This document shows positions 27,718 through 36,082 of a stretch of DNA of 64,000 nucleotides, piece after piece. Under the pieces are notes generated by a model. That model saw only the letters and a list, made by a program, of their open reading frames with translations, ran no database searches and was not told where the DNA came from. Source of the DNA: CAYQUC01 sp964514215. Its GTDB lineage: Bacteria; Pseudomonadota; Gammaproteobacteria; UBA6429; Thiohalophilaceae. Each line of letters begins with the position of its first letter. The first letter of the stretch is position 1. A program made the translations under genes and the position numbers. The stretch is taken from assembly GCA_964514215.1 (NCBI GenBank), contig CAZEPW010000001.1:1-64000 (forward strand). The letters run 5' to 3'.

Positions 27718-28800
27718 TTATTTGTTCCAAATCAAACGTTGTGCTTCCATTAATAATTCTGCAGCATAATTAAAATCGGGTTTTTTAGGCAATAATGTAC
27801 TTTTATATAATGTATTTCGAATAAAATCGTCTTTTTCCTGAGCATAGTTAACTAACTGTTGATACGACCATGCGCCATCGCGAATGCGGAGTAATTCTTT
27901 GGCATCGGGGCGTTTCACAAGGAGTTCACCGGTTTTTAATACTTCCTCGCCCATGCGTAATAGTCGAACTAGGTGCATGGCGTGTTTGGTGTCGTAGCCA
28001 AATTGTTCTTCAAATTCACTGCGAGTTTTGTTTCTATTTTTTTTCCATGTCCAGTAATGGTTATGGTTATCGTTCGCTTGGTTATACTCACTCTTATTCC
28101 ATTTGAGGATAAACATCGGATGTTTGCGTTTATTGTTTTCCGTGAAATAATCTTTATCTTGTTCATCATTGATATCAAAATGGCTATTTAAAGAAAATGA
28201 TTTATCAAAAGTCTGATAACCGTCTGCTTGATACAAACCGTAGATATCGCCGCCATAGGGGATGAGACGATAATTTTTTTGATAATCTTGAAGATGAACC
28301 TTAAAAATTTTGTCATCCGTAAAATTATGCACAAGTGAGACATAATCAATTTGCCTTGGCGCTTGCTTTTGTTGAGGGTTGTTAAGCCATTTATTATGTC
28401 CTTTGATTCGTTTTAATTGGGCAAGCGCATAACCACTGGTGGTAAATGCTATTTTTGATGATAATAATTTTTTTCTATTGTCGCGCAAAAGTTCATAGGC
28501 CGGTGTGCGAAAAGTGATATCGCTATTATCTACCCAAAGTGTTTCGATAATATTAGGGTTACATTCAACACAGAGTTTCATAAAATGAGATAATTCATAA
28601 AGCTTGGTATCTTCTTCGTTATGATCTTCGCATTCGCGAATTGGAAAAAACGGTGTTAAAATATTAATCGGGTCTGCACAAAATATTCCTCTAAAATCGA
28701 TATCCGATGTTGCTAAATTGGTGCCATAGGAAATGGAACCTGCATAGTGTTTTACCAGCATATTTTCTTGCATCAGTATTTGAGCATTTTTATTTTTCAT
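27718..28800 (-). CDS. COG3541-type (RlaP-like) predicted nucleotidyltransferase
   Basis: Protein of 360 residues. The active-site motif AGSISYGTNLATSDIDFRGI (about 20-40) carries the GSxxYG and SDxD residues of the pol-beta superfamily. LYELSHFMKLCVECNPNIIE (about 68-88) and the long C-terminal helices match the COG3541 group, which includes proteins found with RNA ligases and repair enzymes. It is encoded 115 bases from a divergent RNase Z gene and near rtcA/rtcB, so a role in RNA end repair is plausible but inferred. The catalytic acidic residues look intact. Confidence 0.78.
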   Translation of the reverse strand: MKNKNAQILMQENMLVKHYAGSISYGTNLATSDIDFRGIFCADPINILTPFFPIRECEDHNEEDTKLYELSHFMKLCVECNPNIIETLWVDNSDITFRTPAYELLRDNRKKLLSSKIAFTTSGYALAQLKRIKGHNKWLNNPQQKQAPRQIDYVSLVHNFTDDKIFKVHLQDYQKNYRLIPYGGDIYGLYQADGYQTFDKSFSLNSHFDINDEQDKDYFTENNKRKHPMFILKWNKSEYNQANDNHNHYWTWKKNRNKTRSEFEEQFGYDTKHAMHLVRLLRMGEEVLKTGELLVKRPDAKELLRIRDGAWSYQQLVNYAQEKDDFIRNTLYKSTLLPKKPDFNYAAELLMEAQRLIWNK

Positions 28801-28916
28801 GAATAGTCCAGCTAAATATTTAATGTCGAGTTGCTTATTCTAGCGTATTTTTGGCTTGCACGATGTGGTATTAGCTGTTCAAATTACAATTGATATTTAA
28901 TTAGAGTGACTTTACA

Positions 28917-29894
28917 GTGAAAATCACATTATTAGGAACATCGTCAGGTGTGCCAACCAAACAACGAAACGTTTCTGCCACAGCGTTTAGTTTAAAAAAC
29001 AAAAAAGAGTGGTTCTTGGTCGATTGTGGTGAAGGCACTCAGCAGCAACTATTATGCACGAAATTGTCATTGCTTAAATTGAAAGCAATATTAATCACAC
29101 ACATGCACGGTGATCATATCTATGGCTTGCCCGGTTTATTGTCGAGTATGCAGTTGTCAGGACGAAAAAAAAGTTTACAAATTATTGGTCCAAAAGCGTT
29201 AGAAGCTTATATAACATCGGTTTTTAATTTTAGTCAGTCGTATATTGATTATCCAATTGATTATGTGGCCGTTGAAGAAAGTCATGATGTTTATCGCGAT
29301 CATTCATTAATGATTCAAAGTCATGCGTTATCGCATCGAATTGATTCGTATGCGTATCAATTTACAGAAATAGCATCACAAACCAAGTTGAACGTTGTCA
29401 AATTAAGACAGGATAACATCCCCGAAGGTAAAATCTGGGGACAATTACAACGCGGTGAACAGATTACATTGGCTAATGGCACTGAAGTAACGGGAACAGA
29501 CTATTTTTTGCCGGCCAGCACGGCTCGATCAGTTATCATCGCCGGCGATAATGATAATCCCGGTATTTTAAAAGAGGCGTGTCATCATGTCGATGTGTTG
29601 GTCCATGAAGCAACGTTTACTCAAGCAACCTTAGAAAAAGTTGCTAAGGGTTCACAGCATAGCTCAGCAAAGCAGATTGCCGTGTTCGCTCAACAATGTG
29701 CTCTTAAAAATTTAGTGTTAATGCACTTTAGTGCGCGTTATCATTACAATACCGAACAAGCATCATCAATTGCCGAGATTGAACAGGAAGCAAAAAAATA
29801 TTTTCAGGGAAATTTATTTTTGGCAAATGATTTTGATTGTTTTGAATTGTCTGATGACGGGTCATTAAGCAAAGTTAGTGGTACGAATATTTAG
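28917..29894 (+). CDS. rnz: Ribonuclease Z
   Basis: Metallo-beta-lactamase fold endonuclease of 325 residues that trims tRNA 3' trailers. Visible: the N-terminal ITLLGTSSGVPT, the zinc motif HMHGDHIYGLPG (near 61-72), a distal His in SHALSHRI (near 138), the Asp in IIAGDNDN, and the C-terminal MHFSARY (near 268). It starts at GTG 28917; no better ATG exists and the N-terminus aligns with the family from the first residue. It converges with rtcA across a hairpin. In this setting it may process tRNA or the tRNA-like Y RNA modules. Confidence 0.94.
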   Translation: MKITLLGTSSGVPTKQRNVSATAFSLKNKKEWFLVDCGEGTQQQLLCTKLSLLKLKAILITHMHGDHIYGLPGLLSSMQLSGRKKSLQIIGPKALEAYITSVFNFSQSYIDYPIDYVAVEESHDVYRDHSLMIQSHALSHRIDSYAYQFTEIASQTKLNVVKLRQDNIPEGKIWGQLQRGEQITLANGTEVTGTDYFLPASTARSVIIAGDNDNPGILKEACHHVDVLVHEATFTQATLEKVAKGSQHSSAKQIAVFAQQCALKNLVLMHFSARYHYNTEQASSIAEIEQEAKKYFQGNLFLANDFDCFELSDDGSLSKVSGTNI

Positions 29895-29917
29895 AAAAAA
29901 ATTCAAGCAGACCGTCA

Positions 29918-29940
29918 TTCCGGCAGTGTTTTAGCCGGAA
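29918..29940. terminator. Hairpin between rnz and rtcA, terminator or REP-like element
   Basis: TTCCGGC (29918-29924) and GCCGGAA (29934-29940) form a 7-bp stem with a 9-base loop between two convergent genes. It overlaps the rtcA stop codon and its last two codons. No clear T-run follows on the plus strand. The surrounding CGTCATTCCGGC...GCCGGAATCC is typical of short dispersed repeats in many proteobacteria, so it may be a repeat that also ends transcription both ways. Confidence 0.6.
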
Positions 29941-30989
29941 TCCAAGGTTTTTAATTCTGAATGAATGCTAATTTCATAAAGCGTTTGAGTTATTTTTTTA
30001 GTTTTAATGTTAACATCAAGTAACTTTTGAATCACATTTAAATTTGTCTGCGTATGCAGGCTTGGTTTAGATGTGACAAACCGTCCACTGCCTGCTAAAG
30101 CAAAGGGGATAAGTAATTGATCCGCTAAGTGCTCGCCAACGGGCGCATTCGATTCAATGTAGTGTTTTGCTGCTTTTATTGCTTTTTTAGCAACCTTTTC
30201 TGCACTGGTTCCACGTTCACCAAAAGCGGTTATTACTTGTGTTATATTTTTACTCTTTATATAAAGACTTAAAATATTACCCGCGCCCGGCGAATTTGTT
30301 GCCTGAACAACCTTTAAATCTTTTTCTGGCCACAACATATTTTCTTGTACTAATTTGATCTCTCTAGCGCCGATAGAATGAGCTAAATTGACTGTCAAGG
30401 CGATAGCCTTAGTGCTAATCTCACCTTCTCTTTCTAAAATAGTTACTGGTTTTAATTTTTTCACTGGCGAAATAGTGATGTTCCATTTACCGCCTCCTGC
30501 AGGATAAAAACCATAAACGTCTAATTTGGATATAGCGGTTATGCCCATTTTTTTTAATATTGGAAAATAGCAATGATTTAAGAAGTCTAAACTCGGTGCC
30601 ATTGGATTATGAGTGCCACCTTCTAATTGAATATTCGAAACGTCATTTGCTAGCATTAGTGCCGGTAATATCGTTTGTAAAACTAATACGGTACTACCGG
30701 CTGAACCAATTGAAAAATGGTAATTTCCTGCTTTTACTGTCCCGGGATAAAATGTGATTGTTTGTGAGCTTAATTGATCACCTTCAATACTACCGTTAGA
30801 AATTTCAACCGCTGCTTTAACACAAGTTAAATGTTGGCGTAACAAACCGGTTTTTTTTCTGTTTGCGCGAATGTTTATTATTGTTACGGGTTTACCCGTG
30901 CATAATGCTAATCCGATACTGGTGCGAAGAATTTGCCCGCCGCCTTCACCGTGTGAGCCGTCTATTATTATTGGTTTTATCGTATTCAT
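29931..30989 (-). CDS. rtcA: RNA 3'-terminal phosphate cyclase RtcA
   Basis: Converts RNA 3'-phosphate to a 2',3'-cyclic phosphate using ATP. The 352 residues carry IDGSHGEGGGQILRTSIGLA (near 10-30), HLTCVKAA, FSIGSAGSTVLVLQ and EGGTHNPMAPSLDFL, and the catalytic His region GEHLADQLLIPFALAG (near 310). The last residues (TLDSG) run into a repeat-like hairpin, so the C-terminus may have been reshaped by it. It lies 9 bases after rtcB on the same strand and belongs to the sigma54/RtcR operon. Confidence 0.97.
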   Translation of the reverse strand: MNTIKPIIIDGSHGEGGGQILRTSIGLALCTGKPVTIINIRANRKKTGLLRQHLTCVKAAVEISNGSIEGDQLSSQTITFYPGTVKAGNYHFSIGSAGSTVLVLQTILPALMLANDVSNIQLEGGTHNPMAPSLDFLNHCYFPILKKMGITAISKLDVYGFYPAGGGKWNITISPVKKLKPVTILEREGEISTKAIALTVNLAHSIGAREIKLVQENMLWPEKDLKVVQATNSPGAGNILSLYIKSKNITQVITAFGERGTSAEKVAKKAIKAAKHYIESNAPVGEHLADQLLIPFALAGSGRFVTSKPSLHTQTNLNVIQKLLDVNIKTKKITQTLYEISIHSELKTLDSG

Positions 30990-30998
30990 AGTTTACCA

Positions 30999-32225
30999 TC
31001 AACCCTTAACACAAACGACTTGCTTTAACGTATGTACAATTTCGACAAGGTCTTTTTGTGCATTCATCACTGCATCAATTGATTTATAAGCATTAGGAAT
31101 TTCATCGATTACATCTTTGTCTTTACGGCACTCAACACCGATAGTTGCGTTTATATGATCTTCAACTGTAAATTGGCGTTTTGCTTGGGTGCGTGACATT
31201 ACGCGTCCTGCGCCATGACTACAACTGCAAAAGCTTTCTTCATTTCCTAAACCACGAACAATGAAGGAGCGGGCACCCATGCTTCCGGGAATGATTCCCA
31301 TATCACCTTTGCGCGCACGTACCGCACCTTTTCGAGTAAGCCAAACATCTTTGCCATAATGGTGCTCGCGAGCAACGTAGTTATGATGACAGTTAATGGC
31401 TTCTAAATTAGCATTAAACGGTTTATCAATGCTTGCTTGTAATGCTTGCAATGTATTAGCCATCATGATTTCACGATTGATCATGGCGAAGCGTTGTGCC
31501 CAATCGACAGCTGCCACGTAGTCATCAAAATGATCACTACCCTGAGGTAAATAGGCAAGATCGCGATCCGGTAATTGTATCATCCAACGTTCCATCTCTT
31601 TTTTAGCTAATTCGATAAAATAACTACCAATGCGGTTACCAACACCACGCGAACCACTATGCAGCATAACCCAAACATCATCCTTTTCATCCAAACACAG
31701 TTCAATGAAATGATTACCGGTTCCAAGTGTTCCAAGGTGGTTGATACTATTTGATTTTGCAATAGCAGTATGTTTATCGGTGATTATTTTAAAATCATCA
31801 GCTAAGGGTTGCCATGCCTGCATGACTGGATCGGGCAGGTTTCCCCATGCACCCCGATCTCGTTTGCCGCGATTTTTACTGCGCCCGTGTGGTACGGCTT
31901 TTTCGATTGCGCTTCTCAGAGCAAATAAATTATCGGGTAAATCCCGGGCGGTTAAGCTGGTTTTTGCGGCAATCATACCGCAACCGATATCAACTCCGAC
32001 AGCGGCGGGAATAATGGCATGAGCAGAAGGAATCACGCTACCAATGGTTGCACCTTTTCCAAGGTGGACATCAGGCATTGCTGCAACCCACTTATGAATA
32101 AATGGCATTTGGGCAATATTACTTAATTGTATTTTACTTTTATCATCAAAGGGCACACCTTTAGTCCATGATTTAACGGGTACGCCATTGGTGACATTCA
32201 ATACTTCAAAATTATTTTCGTTCAT
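30999..32225 (-). CDS. rtcB: RNA-splicing ligase RtcB
   Basis: GTP- and Mn-dependent ligase that joins 2',3'-cyclic phosphate (or 3'-phosphate) and 5'-OH RNA ends. The 408 residues match the short bacterial form. Seen: MPDVHLGKGATIGSVIP, the metal-binding VGVDIGCGMIA, HLGTLGTGNHFIEL, LHSGSRGVGN, INCHHNYV, and SCSHGAGRVMSRT with the His that takes GMP. A good ribosome site (TAAGGAA) precedes the ATG. It follows the three Y-RNA-like genes and precedes rtcA, as in the rsr-yrlA-rtcBA operon known from Salmonella. Confidence 0.97.
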   Translation of the reverse strand: MNENNFEVLNVTNGVPVKSWTKGVPFDDKSKIQLSNIAQMPFIHKWVAAMPDVHLGKGATIGSVIPSAHAIIPAAVGVDIGCGMIAAKTSLTARDLPDNLFALRSAIEKAVPHGRSKNRGKRDRGAWGNLPDPVMQAWQPLADDFKIITDKHTAIAKSNSINHLGTLGTGNHFIELCLDEKDDVWVMLHSGSRGVGNRIGSYFIELAKKEMERWMIQLPDRDLAYLPQGSDHFDDYVAAVDWAQRFAMINREIMMANTLQALQASIDKPFNANLEAINCHHNYVAREHHYGKDVWLTRKGAVRARKGDMGIIPGSMGARSFIVRGLGNEESFCSCSHGAGRVMSRTQAKRQFTVEDHINATIGVECRKDKDVIDEIPNAYKSIDAVMNAQKDLVEIVHTLKQVVCVKG

Positions 32226-32245
32226 TTTCCTTACCTTAAAATAAT

Positions 32246-32390
32246 AAGTGGTGACAAGGGATGATGTGACATTTTACGTGCTCTACCTGCTGAGCTACAA
32301 TCTCCAAAAAAATAGTAGGGAGATTGCCGGGAATCGAACCCGGGACAGCGTCATTATAATGATGTAGTCACATCTGCATTCACCACAATT
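32246..32390 (-). ncRNA. Y RNA 1 with circularly permuted tRNA-like module (YrlA-type)
   Basis: Folded by hand on the minus strand. Outer stem GTGGTGA/TCACCAC has an internal loop with ATGCA (5') and ATCCCTTG (3'). Second stem is GATGTGAC/GTCACATC, followed by TACATC. Then come a T-arm CCGGG-TTCGATT-CCCGG, an acceptor strand CAATCTCC joined by a 13-base loop to GGAGATTG, and a D-arm GCTC-AGCAGGTA-GAGC. The T-arm precedes the D-arm and the acceptor is closed, so this is a tRNA turned inside out, as described for bacterial Y RNAs such as YrlA. It lies between rsr and rtcB. Confidence 0.9.
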
Positions 32391-32398
32391 TTTAAAAC

Positions 32399-32518
32399 CA
32401 AAAGGCGACAATAATGAATAAGAGGTAATACCTTGCGGTATTGTGGGGTTCGAACCCACTTGAGCGTTTATTTAAACTATCTCAATTCACCGATGTACTC
32501 TTATTCGCATTCGCCTAC
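32399..32518 (-). ncRNA. Y RNA 2 with T-arm and GNRA-capped acceptor stem
   Basis: Minus strand. Outer stem AGGCGA/TCGCCT with internal loop ATGC (5') and ATTATTG (3'). Second stem GAATAAGAG/CTCTTATTC, then TACATC. Inside are a hairpin TTGAG...GTTT-AAAT-AAAC...CTCAA, a T-arm GTGGG-TTCGAAC-CCCAC, and a short acceptor-like hairpin AATACC-GCAA-GGTATT. No D-arm is present. It shares the AATGC and TACATC landmarks with its neighbours while both stems have different, still complementary sequence, which is covariation support for a real RNA. Confidence 0.82.
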
Positions 32519-32534
32519 ACTTTTATCGTCATAA

Positions 32535-32620
32535 GTGAATCACTATTAGACAAAAAATCATTATGACGTTTTTCGTGATAGGAAAGATGTAGTCATAATT
32601 GCATTCTAATAGTGATTCAA
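32535..32620 (-). ncRNA. Y RNA 3, minimal Ro-binding stem
   Basis: Minus strand. A 15-bp perfect outer stem TGAATCACTATTAGA with its complement, an internal loop with ATGCA (5') and GATTTTTTG (3'), second stem ATTATGAC/GTCATAAT, then TACATC and a small loop of about 20 bases. The layout matches the Ro-binding part of the other two RNAs but the tRNA-like module is missing. It starts about 20 bases after the rsr stop codon, so it is probably cut from the rsr transcript. Confidence 0.8.
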
Positions 32621-32641
32621 TTTTGCTCGTCGTGATTCATT

Positions 32642-34210
32642 TTATATTACTATCTTTTCAATTTCATTTACCCAAAAACCCGCTTCAAATTCGCCATTCG
32701 CATATTTTGCGATAAGCTTAAATACCTGATCTGAAAATCCGCCGATGTTTAATACGTCTTTTTGATCATTAACTTGTGTATGTTGATAGGGCTGTATATC
32801 AATACACACTAGTTTTGCTTGTGGATTTCTACGTTTAAATATTTCCCATTCAATTAATGTCTGTGTTGCTCGTGGTTGCGTATTATCCACCCATGATTGA
32901 TTATCGGAAATATAAATAATCATATCCGCTTTGGCATTTTGACGATTTAATTTTGCCAGTGGTAAACTGCAATTGGTTCCACCACCACCATAATGAGCCA
33001 ATTTTTCGGCATTTGCCATCACCGTATCTCGTTGGCTAAAACGTACTTTATGCACACTGGTATCAAACGGCAATACCTCGGTATCCGGATTTTTTCGAAC
33101 AAGTGCCGCGGTAAATAGTGCGGCAATATCAATGCAACGAACCGCACTGGTAGCGCCTTGTCGGTAACCAGTAATTGGCGATTGCATTGAACCGGAAACA
33201 TCGGGTAACACAAACACTTTTCCTGCAATTTTAGCGACGTTTTCTAATGCCGTTTCCATCGCATCGTGTAACGCATCACGAACAATTTCCGGTACTGCTG
33301 CGTTACACATTAAGTACGCATTTAATAACTGATATGGAAAAGCATTTGCTTTTCGAATTAATTCAGCATTACGCAAGCGTTCTGCAATTCGTTGTTTCAT
33401 ACCGCCAATCTTAAAAACATTATGTCGAGCAAAGGTGTTTAAGTTCATGCGTGTCATTTGCCATCCAGCATTACATGCGATCGTTGTCCATGCCTGATCA
33501 TTTAATTTTAATGCCGTTAGCATTTGAAACGGAACATTTGGAATTTCTTGTGTTTTACCTTTTTTGTAATCTTCAAATAATTGCAAGCTTGCTGGCAATA
33601 AATCAATTCGACAACGACGGTTAATCATGTATCCCAATAACGCTTCACGTTCCATGCAATTTGGTTTCGGATGCGTCATTTTGATCACATCCGACAACGA
33701 TGGTGAATTACCCACGGCTGCATGAATTAACATGGAATCCGATTTTTCATTCAACCATTTTTGCACCTGACGCTTGGGTTTAGAACCGAGTGATTTTCTT
33801 CCAATAACACCTGAACGCATAATTTGCACAAAGTTGCGTAACATTTTGCCATTATCGATGACCTGCTTGAAGGTTTTTTCCATTAAACCGTCATTAACGA
33901 AATCATCACTATTGCTCGCTAATACCGCTGTTAATAAAGCCGGTACATCTTTCATATAACCACGTTGACGGGCATAGATAGCTGTTTTTGCAATAAACTG
34001 CGGTTCAATATGTTGCGTGATATCGAGTATGTTATTTAATTGCAACGTTGCATCGGAATAAAATGCGTTATTGAAACATCCGGTAACCGCGTATTGTGCT
34101 AATGCGTGTTTATTTGAAAGCGCATAGGCACCGCTACCTGCTTCGTTTAACGTATCGGTGTTAGCTGGCATTTTTCCAACAACCGATTTGAATAATGCTT
34201 TGTTTGCCAT
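32642..34210 (-). CDS. rsr: Ro60-type TROVE/vWA protein Rsr
   Basis: Ring-shaped RNA-binding protein that holds Y RNAs and misfolded or damaged RNAs. The HEAT-like TROVE ring (about 1-340) is followed by a von Willebrand A domain with the MIDAS motif DVSGS (near 350) and YISDNQSW. I start at ATG 34210 (MANKALFK) because AAGGA lies 8 bases upstream and because the frame's earlier ATG (34228) would fall only a few bases after the expected sigma54 start site. It heads the rsr, Y RNA, rtcB, rtcA operon, divergent from rtcR. Confidence 0.93.
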   Translation of the reverse strand: MANKALFKSVVGKMPANTDTLNEAGSGAYALSNKHALAQYAVTGCFNNAFYSDATLQLNNILDITQHIEPQFIAKTAIYARQRGYMKDVPALLTAVLASNSDDFVNDGLMEKTFKQVIDNGKMLRNFVQIMRSGVIGRKSLGSKPKRQVQKWLNEKSDSMLIHAAVGNSPSLSDVIKMTHPKPNCMEREALLGYMINRRCRIDLLPASLQLFEDYKKGKTQEIPNVPFQMLTALKLNDQAWTTIACNAGWQMTRMNLNTFARHNVFKIGGMKQRIAERLRNAELIRKANAFPYQLLNAYLMCNAAVPEIVRDALHDAMETALENVAKIAGKVFVLPDVSGSMQSPITGYRQGATSAVRCIDIAALFTAALVRKNPDTEVLPFDTSVHKVRFSQRDTVMANAEKLAHYGGGGTNCSLPLAKLNRQNAKADMIIYISDNQSWVDNTQPRATQTLIEWEIFKRRNPQAKLVCIDIQPYQHTQVNDQKDVLNIGGFSDQVFKLIAKYANGEFEAGFWVNEIEKIVI

Positions 34211-34245
34211 GATAATTTCCTTTTTCATTTATTAATGATGTAATA

Positions 34246-34260
34246 GCAATGCCTGTGCCA
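34246..34260 (-). promoter_or_regulatory. Sigma54 promoter for rsr-Y RNA-rtcBA
   Basis: Minus strand TGGCACAGGCATTGC fits the -24/-12 consensus TGGCAC-N5-TTGC at every defined position. It sits about 36 bases upstream of the chosen rsr start and faces rsr, directly opposite the gene for the sigma54 activator RtcR. A repeated GTTATAAT at 34361-34368 and 34388-34395, upstream of this promoter, could be activator sites or part of the rtcR promoter. Confidence 0.9.
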
Positions 34261-34413
34261 GTGTTTGTTTTTAGTCGAAAAATATTTTTAACTCATTGAT
34301 TTTATTAAAATAATAAATCAATTTTTGAATTTAAAGCGAAATACGGTATCGTGTTAAATCGTTATAATCTATAATATTAGATAAATAGTTATAATTTTAG
34401 ATATGTTATTGAT

Positions 34414-36012
34414 ATGAAGAAAACCGTGGTAATAGGATTATTAGGCATCAATTTGGATTCCGGTCCGAGAAGTGTCGCTCGATGGCAGAAGTGGCGTCCG
34501 AGCATTGATATTTGTCGACATGATGATTTCGTGATTGATCGATTTGAACTGTTACACCAAAAACGATACCGGCAACTAAACAAATCAATTATGGACGATA
34601 TCGCCGCTATATCGCCTGAAACCACCGTTAACTCAAATTTAATCGAATTTAGAGACCCGTGGGATTTTGAGGAGGTGTATGCGGCATTGTATGAATTTGC
34701 TAAGTCATATCCTTTTAATACTGATAAAGAAAATTACTTTTTTCATATCACAACCGGAACACATGTTGCCCAAATATGTTTTTATTTGTTAACCGAGGCG
34801 AGGTATTTTCCAGGAAAATTATTGCAGACTTCGCCCCCAAAGCGACAAAAATCGGTGGATCTGGGTAGTTATTCGATTATCGATTTAGACTTATCAAAAT
34901 ACGACAGTATTGCAAATCGTTTTAAGAAAGAACATCAGGAAGGAACAACCTATTTAAAATCGGGTATTAAAACTAAAAACAAACGTTTTAATGCTTTAAT
35001 TAGTCGAATCGAACAAGTCGCCATTAAATCAAAAGCACCAATATTATTAACGGGGCCAACGGGTGCAGGTAAATCCCATTTGGCCAAAAAAATATATGAA
35101 CTCAAAAAAACTCGCAGCTTAATCGCAGGTAATTTTGTTGAAGTCAACTGCGCGACTATTCGCGGTGACAATGCCATGTCAACGTTGTTTGGACATAAAA
35201 AAGGCTCTTTTACTGGCGCATTAAAAGATAGAGATGGGCTGCTTCGTAGTGCGGATAAAGGTATATTGTTTCTGGATGAGATAGGTGAATTAGGTCTTGA
35301 TGAGCAAGCGATGTTGTTACGAGCAGTAGAGGAAAAACAATTTTTACCGGTAGGCGCAGATACTGAAACATCAAGCTCGTTCCAGTTAATTGCTGGTACC
35401 AATAGACAATTATCAAAGCGAATTATAACCGGTGAATTTAGAGAAGATTTATTTGCAAGGATTAATCTTTGGACATTTGAACTACCGGGTTTAACTGAAC
35501 GCAAGGAAGATATTGAACCCAATTTGGATTACGAGCTTGAAAAGTTATCAGAACAGGAAGGTATATTATTGAGCTTTAATCGGGAAGCTCGAAAAACCTT
35601 TTTAAGTTTTGCTACAGCAGCAAATGCCAAATGGACAGCTAATTTTCGTGATCTCAATGCCAGTGTGGTTCGGATGGCTACTTTAGCTAATGGTAAACGT
35701 ATTAATATCACAAATGTTGAAGAAGAAATTGAACGACTTAATAACGCGTGGATTAATTTGCAATATATTGATAATAATCATGAGGTATTGGCCAGTGTAC
35801 TTAGTCTCGACGAAATATCGGCTATTGATGCCTTTGATCAACCACAGCTTTCAAATGTTATCACGGTTTGTCGAGATTCAAATTCACTCTCTGATGCCGG
35901 TAGAAAATTATTTTCAGTGACTAGAGCAAAACGCAAGAAAACCAATGATTCTGATCGGTTAAAAAAATATTTAGCCAAATATAATTTGCAGTGGAAAGAT
36001 TTAGTTCAATAA
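34414..36012 (+). CDS. rtcR: Sigma54-dependent activator RtcR
   Basis: Activator of the Rtc operon, 532 residues. The N-terminal CARF-type sensor domain (about 1-180) shows FFHITTGTHVAQICFYLLTE and LLQTSPPKR. The AAA+ domain (about 190-430) has Walker A GPTGAGKS, the sigma54-contact loop GSFTGA, and Walker B ILFLDEIGEL. The C-terminus (about 480-532) would hold the DNA-binding helices. RtcR is thought to sense RNA fragments with particular ends through the CARF domain. It is divergent from rsr with the sigma54 promoter between them. No strong Shine-Dalgarno sequence is seen, so low basal expression is likely. Confidence 0.97.
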   Translation: MKKTVVIGLLGINLDSGPRSVARWQKWRPSIDICRHDDFVIDRFELLHQKRYRQLNKSIMDDIAAISPETTVNSNLIEFRDPWDFEEVYAALYEFAKSYPFNTDKENYFFHITTGTHVAQICFYLLTEARYFPGKLLQTSPPKRQKSVDLGSYSIIDLDLSKYDSIANRFKKEHQEGTTYLKSGIKTKNKRFNALISRIEQVAIKSKAPILLTGPTGAGKSHLAKKIYELKKTRSLIAGNFVEVNCATIRGDNAMSTLFGHKKGSFTGALKDRDGLLRSADKGILFLDEIGELGLDEQAMLLRAVEEKQFLPVGADTETSSSFQLIAGTNRQLSKRIITGEFREDLFARINLWTFELPGLTERKEDIEPNLDYELEKLSEQEGILLSFNREARKTFLSFATAANAKWTANFRDLNASVVRMATLANGKRINITNVEEEIERLNNAWINLQYIDNNHEVLASVLSLDEISAIDAFDQPQLSNVITVCRDSNSLSDAGRKLFSVTRAKRKKTNDSDRLKKYLAKYNLQWKDLVQ

Positions 36013-36082
36013 AATGGTTTTTGATAATTATCTTGGGTTATACTAATTTAAAACCCTATTATATTAAAAGTGACTGGTTTCA

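Noticed and set aside
32246..32390. Normal tRNA gene suggested by T-arm and D-arm sequences
   Set aside because: The T-arm comes before the D-arm, the acceptor strands are joined by a loop, and no anticodon arm lies between; the context is rsr/rtcB. It is a Y RNA module.
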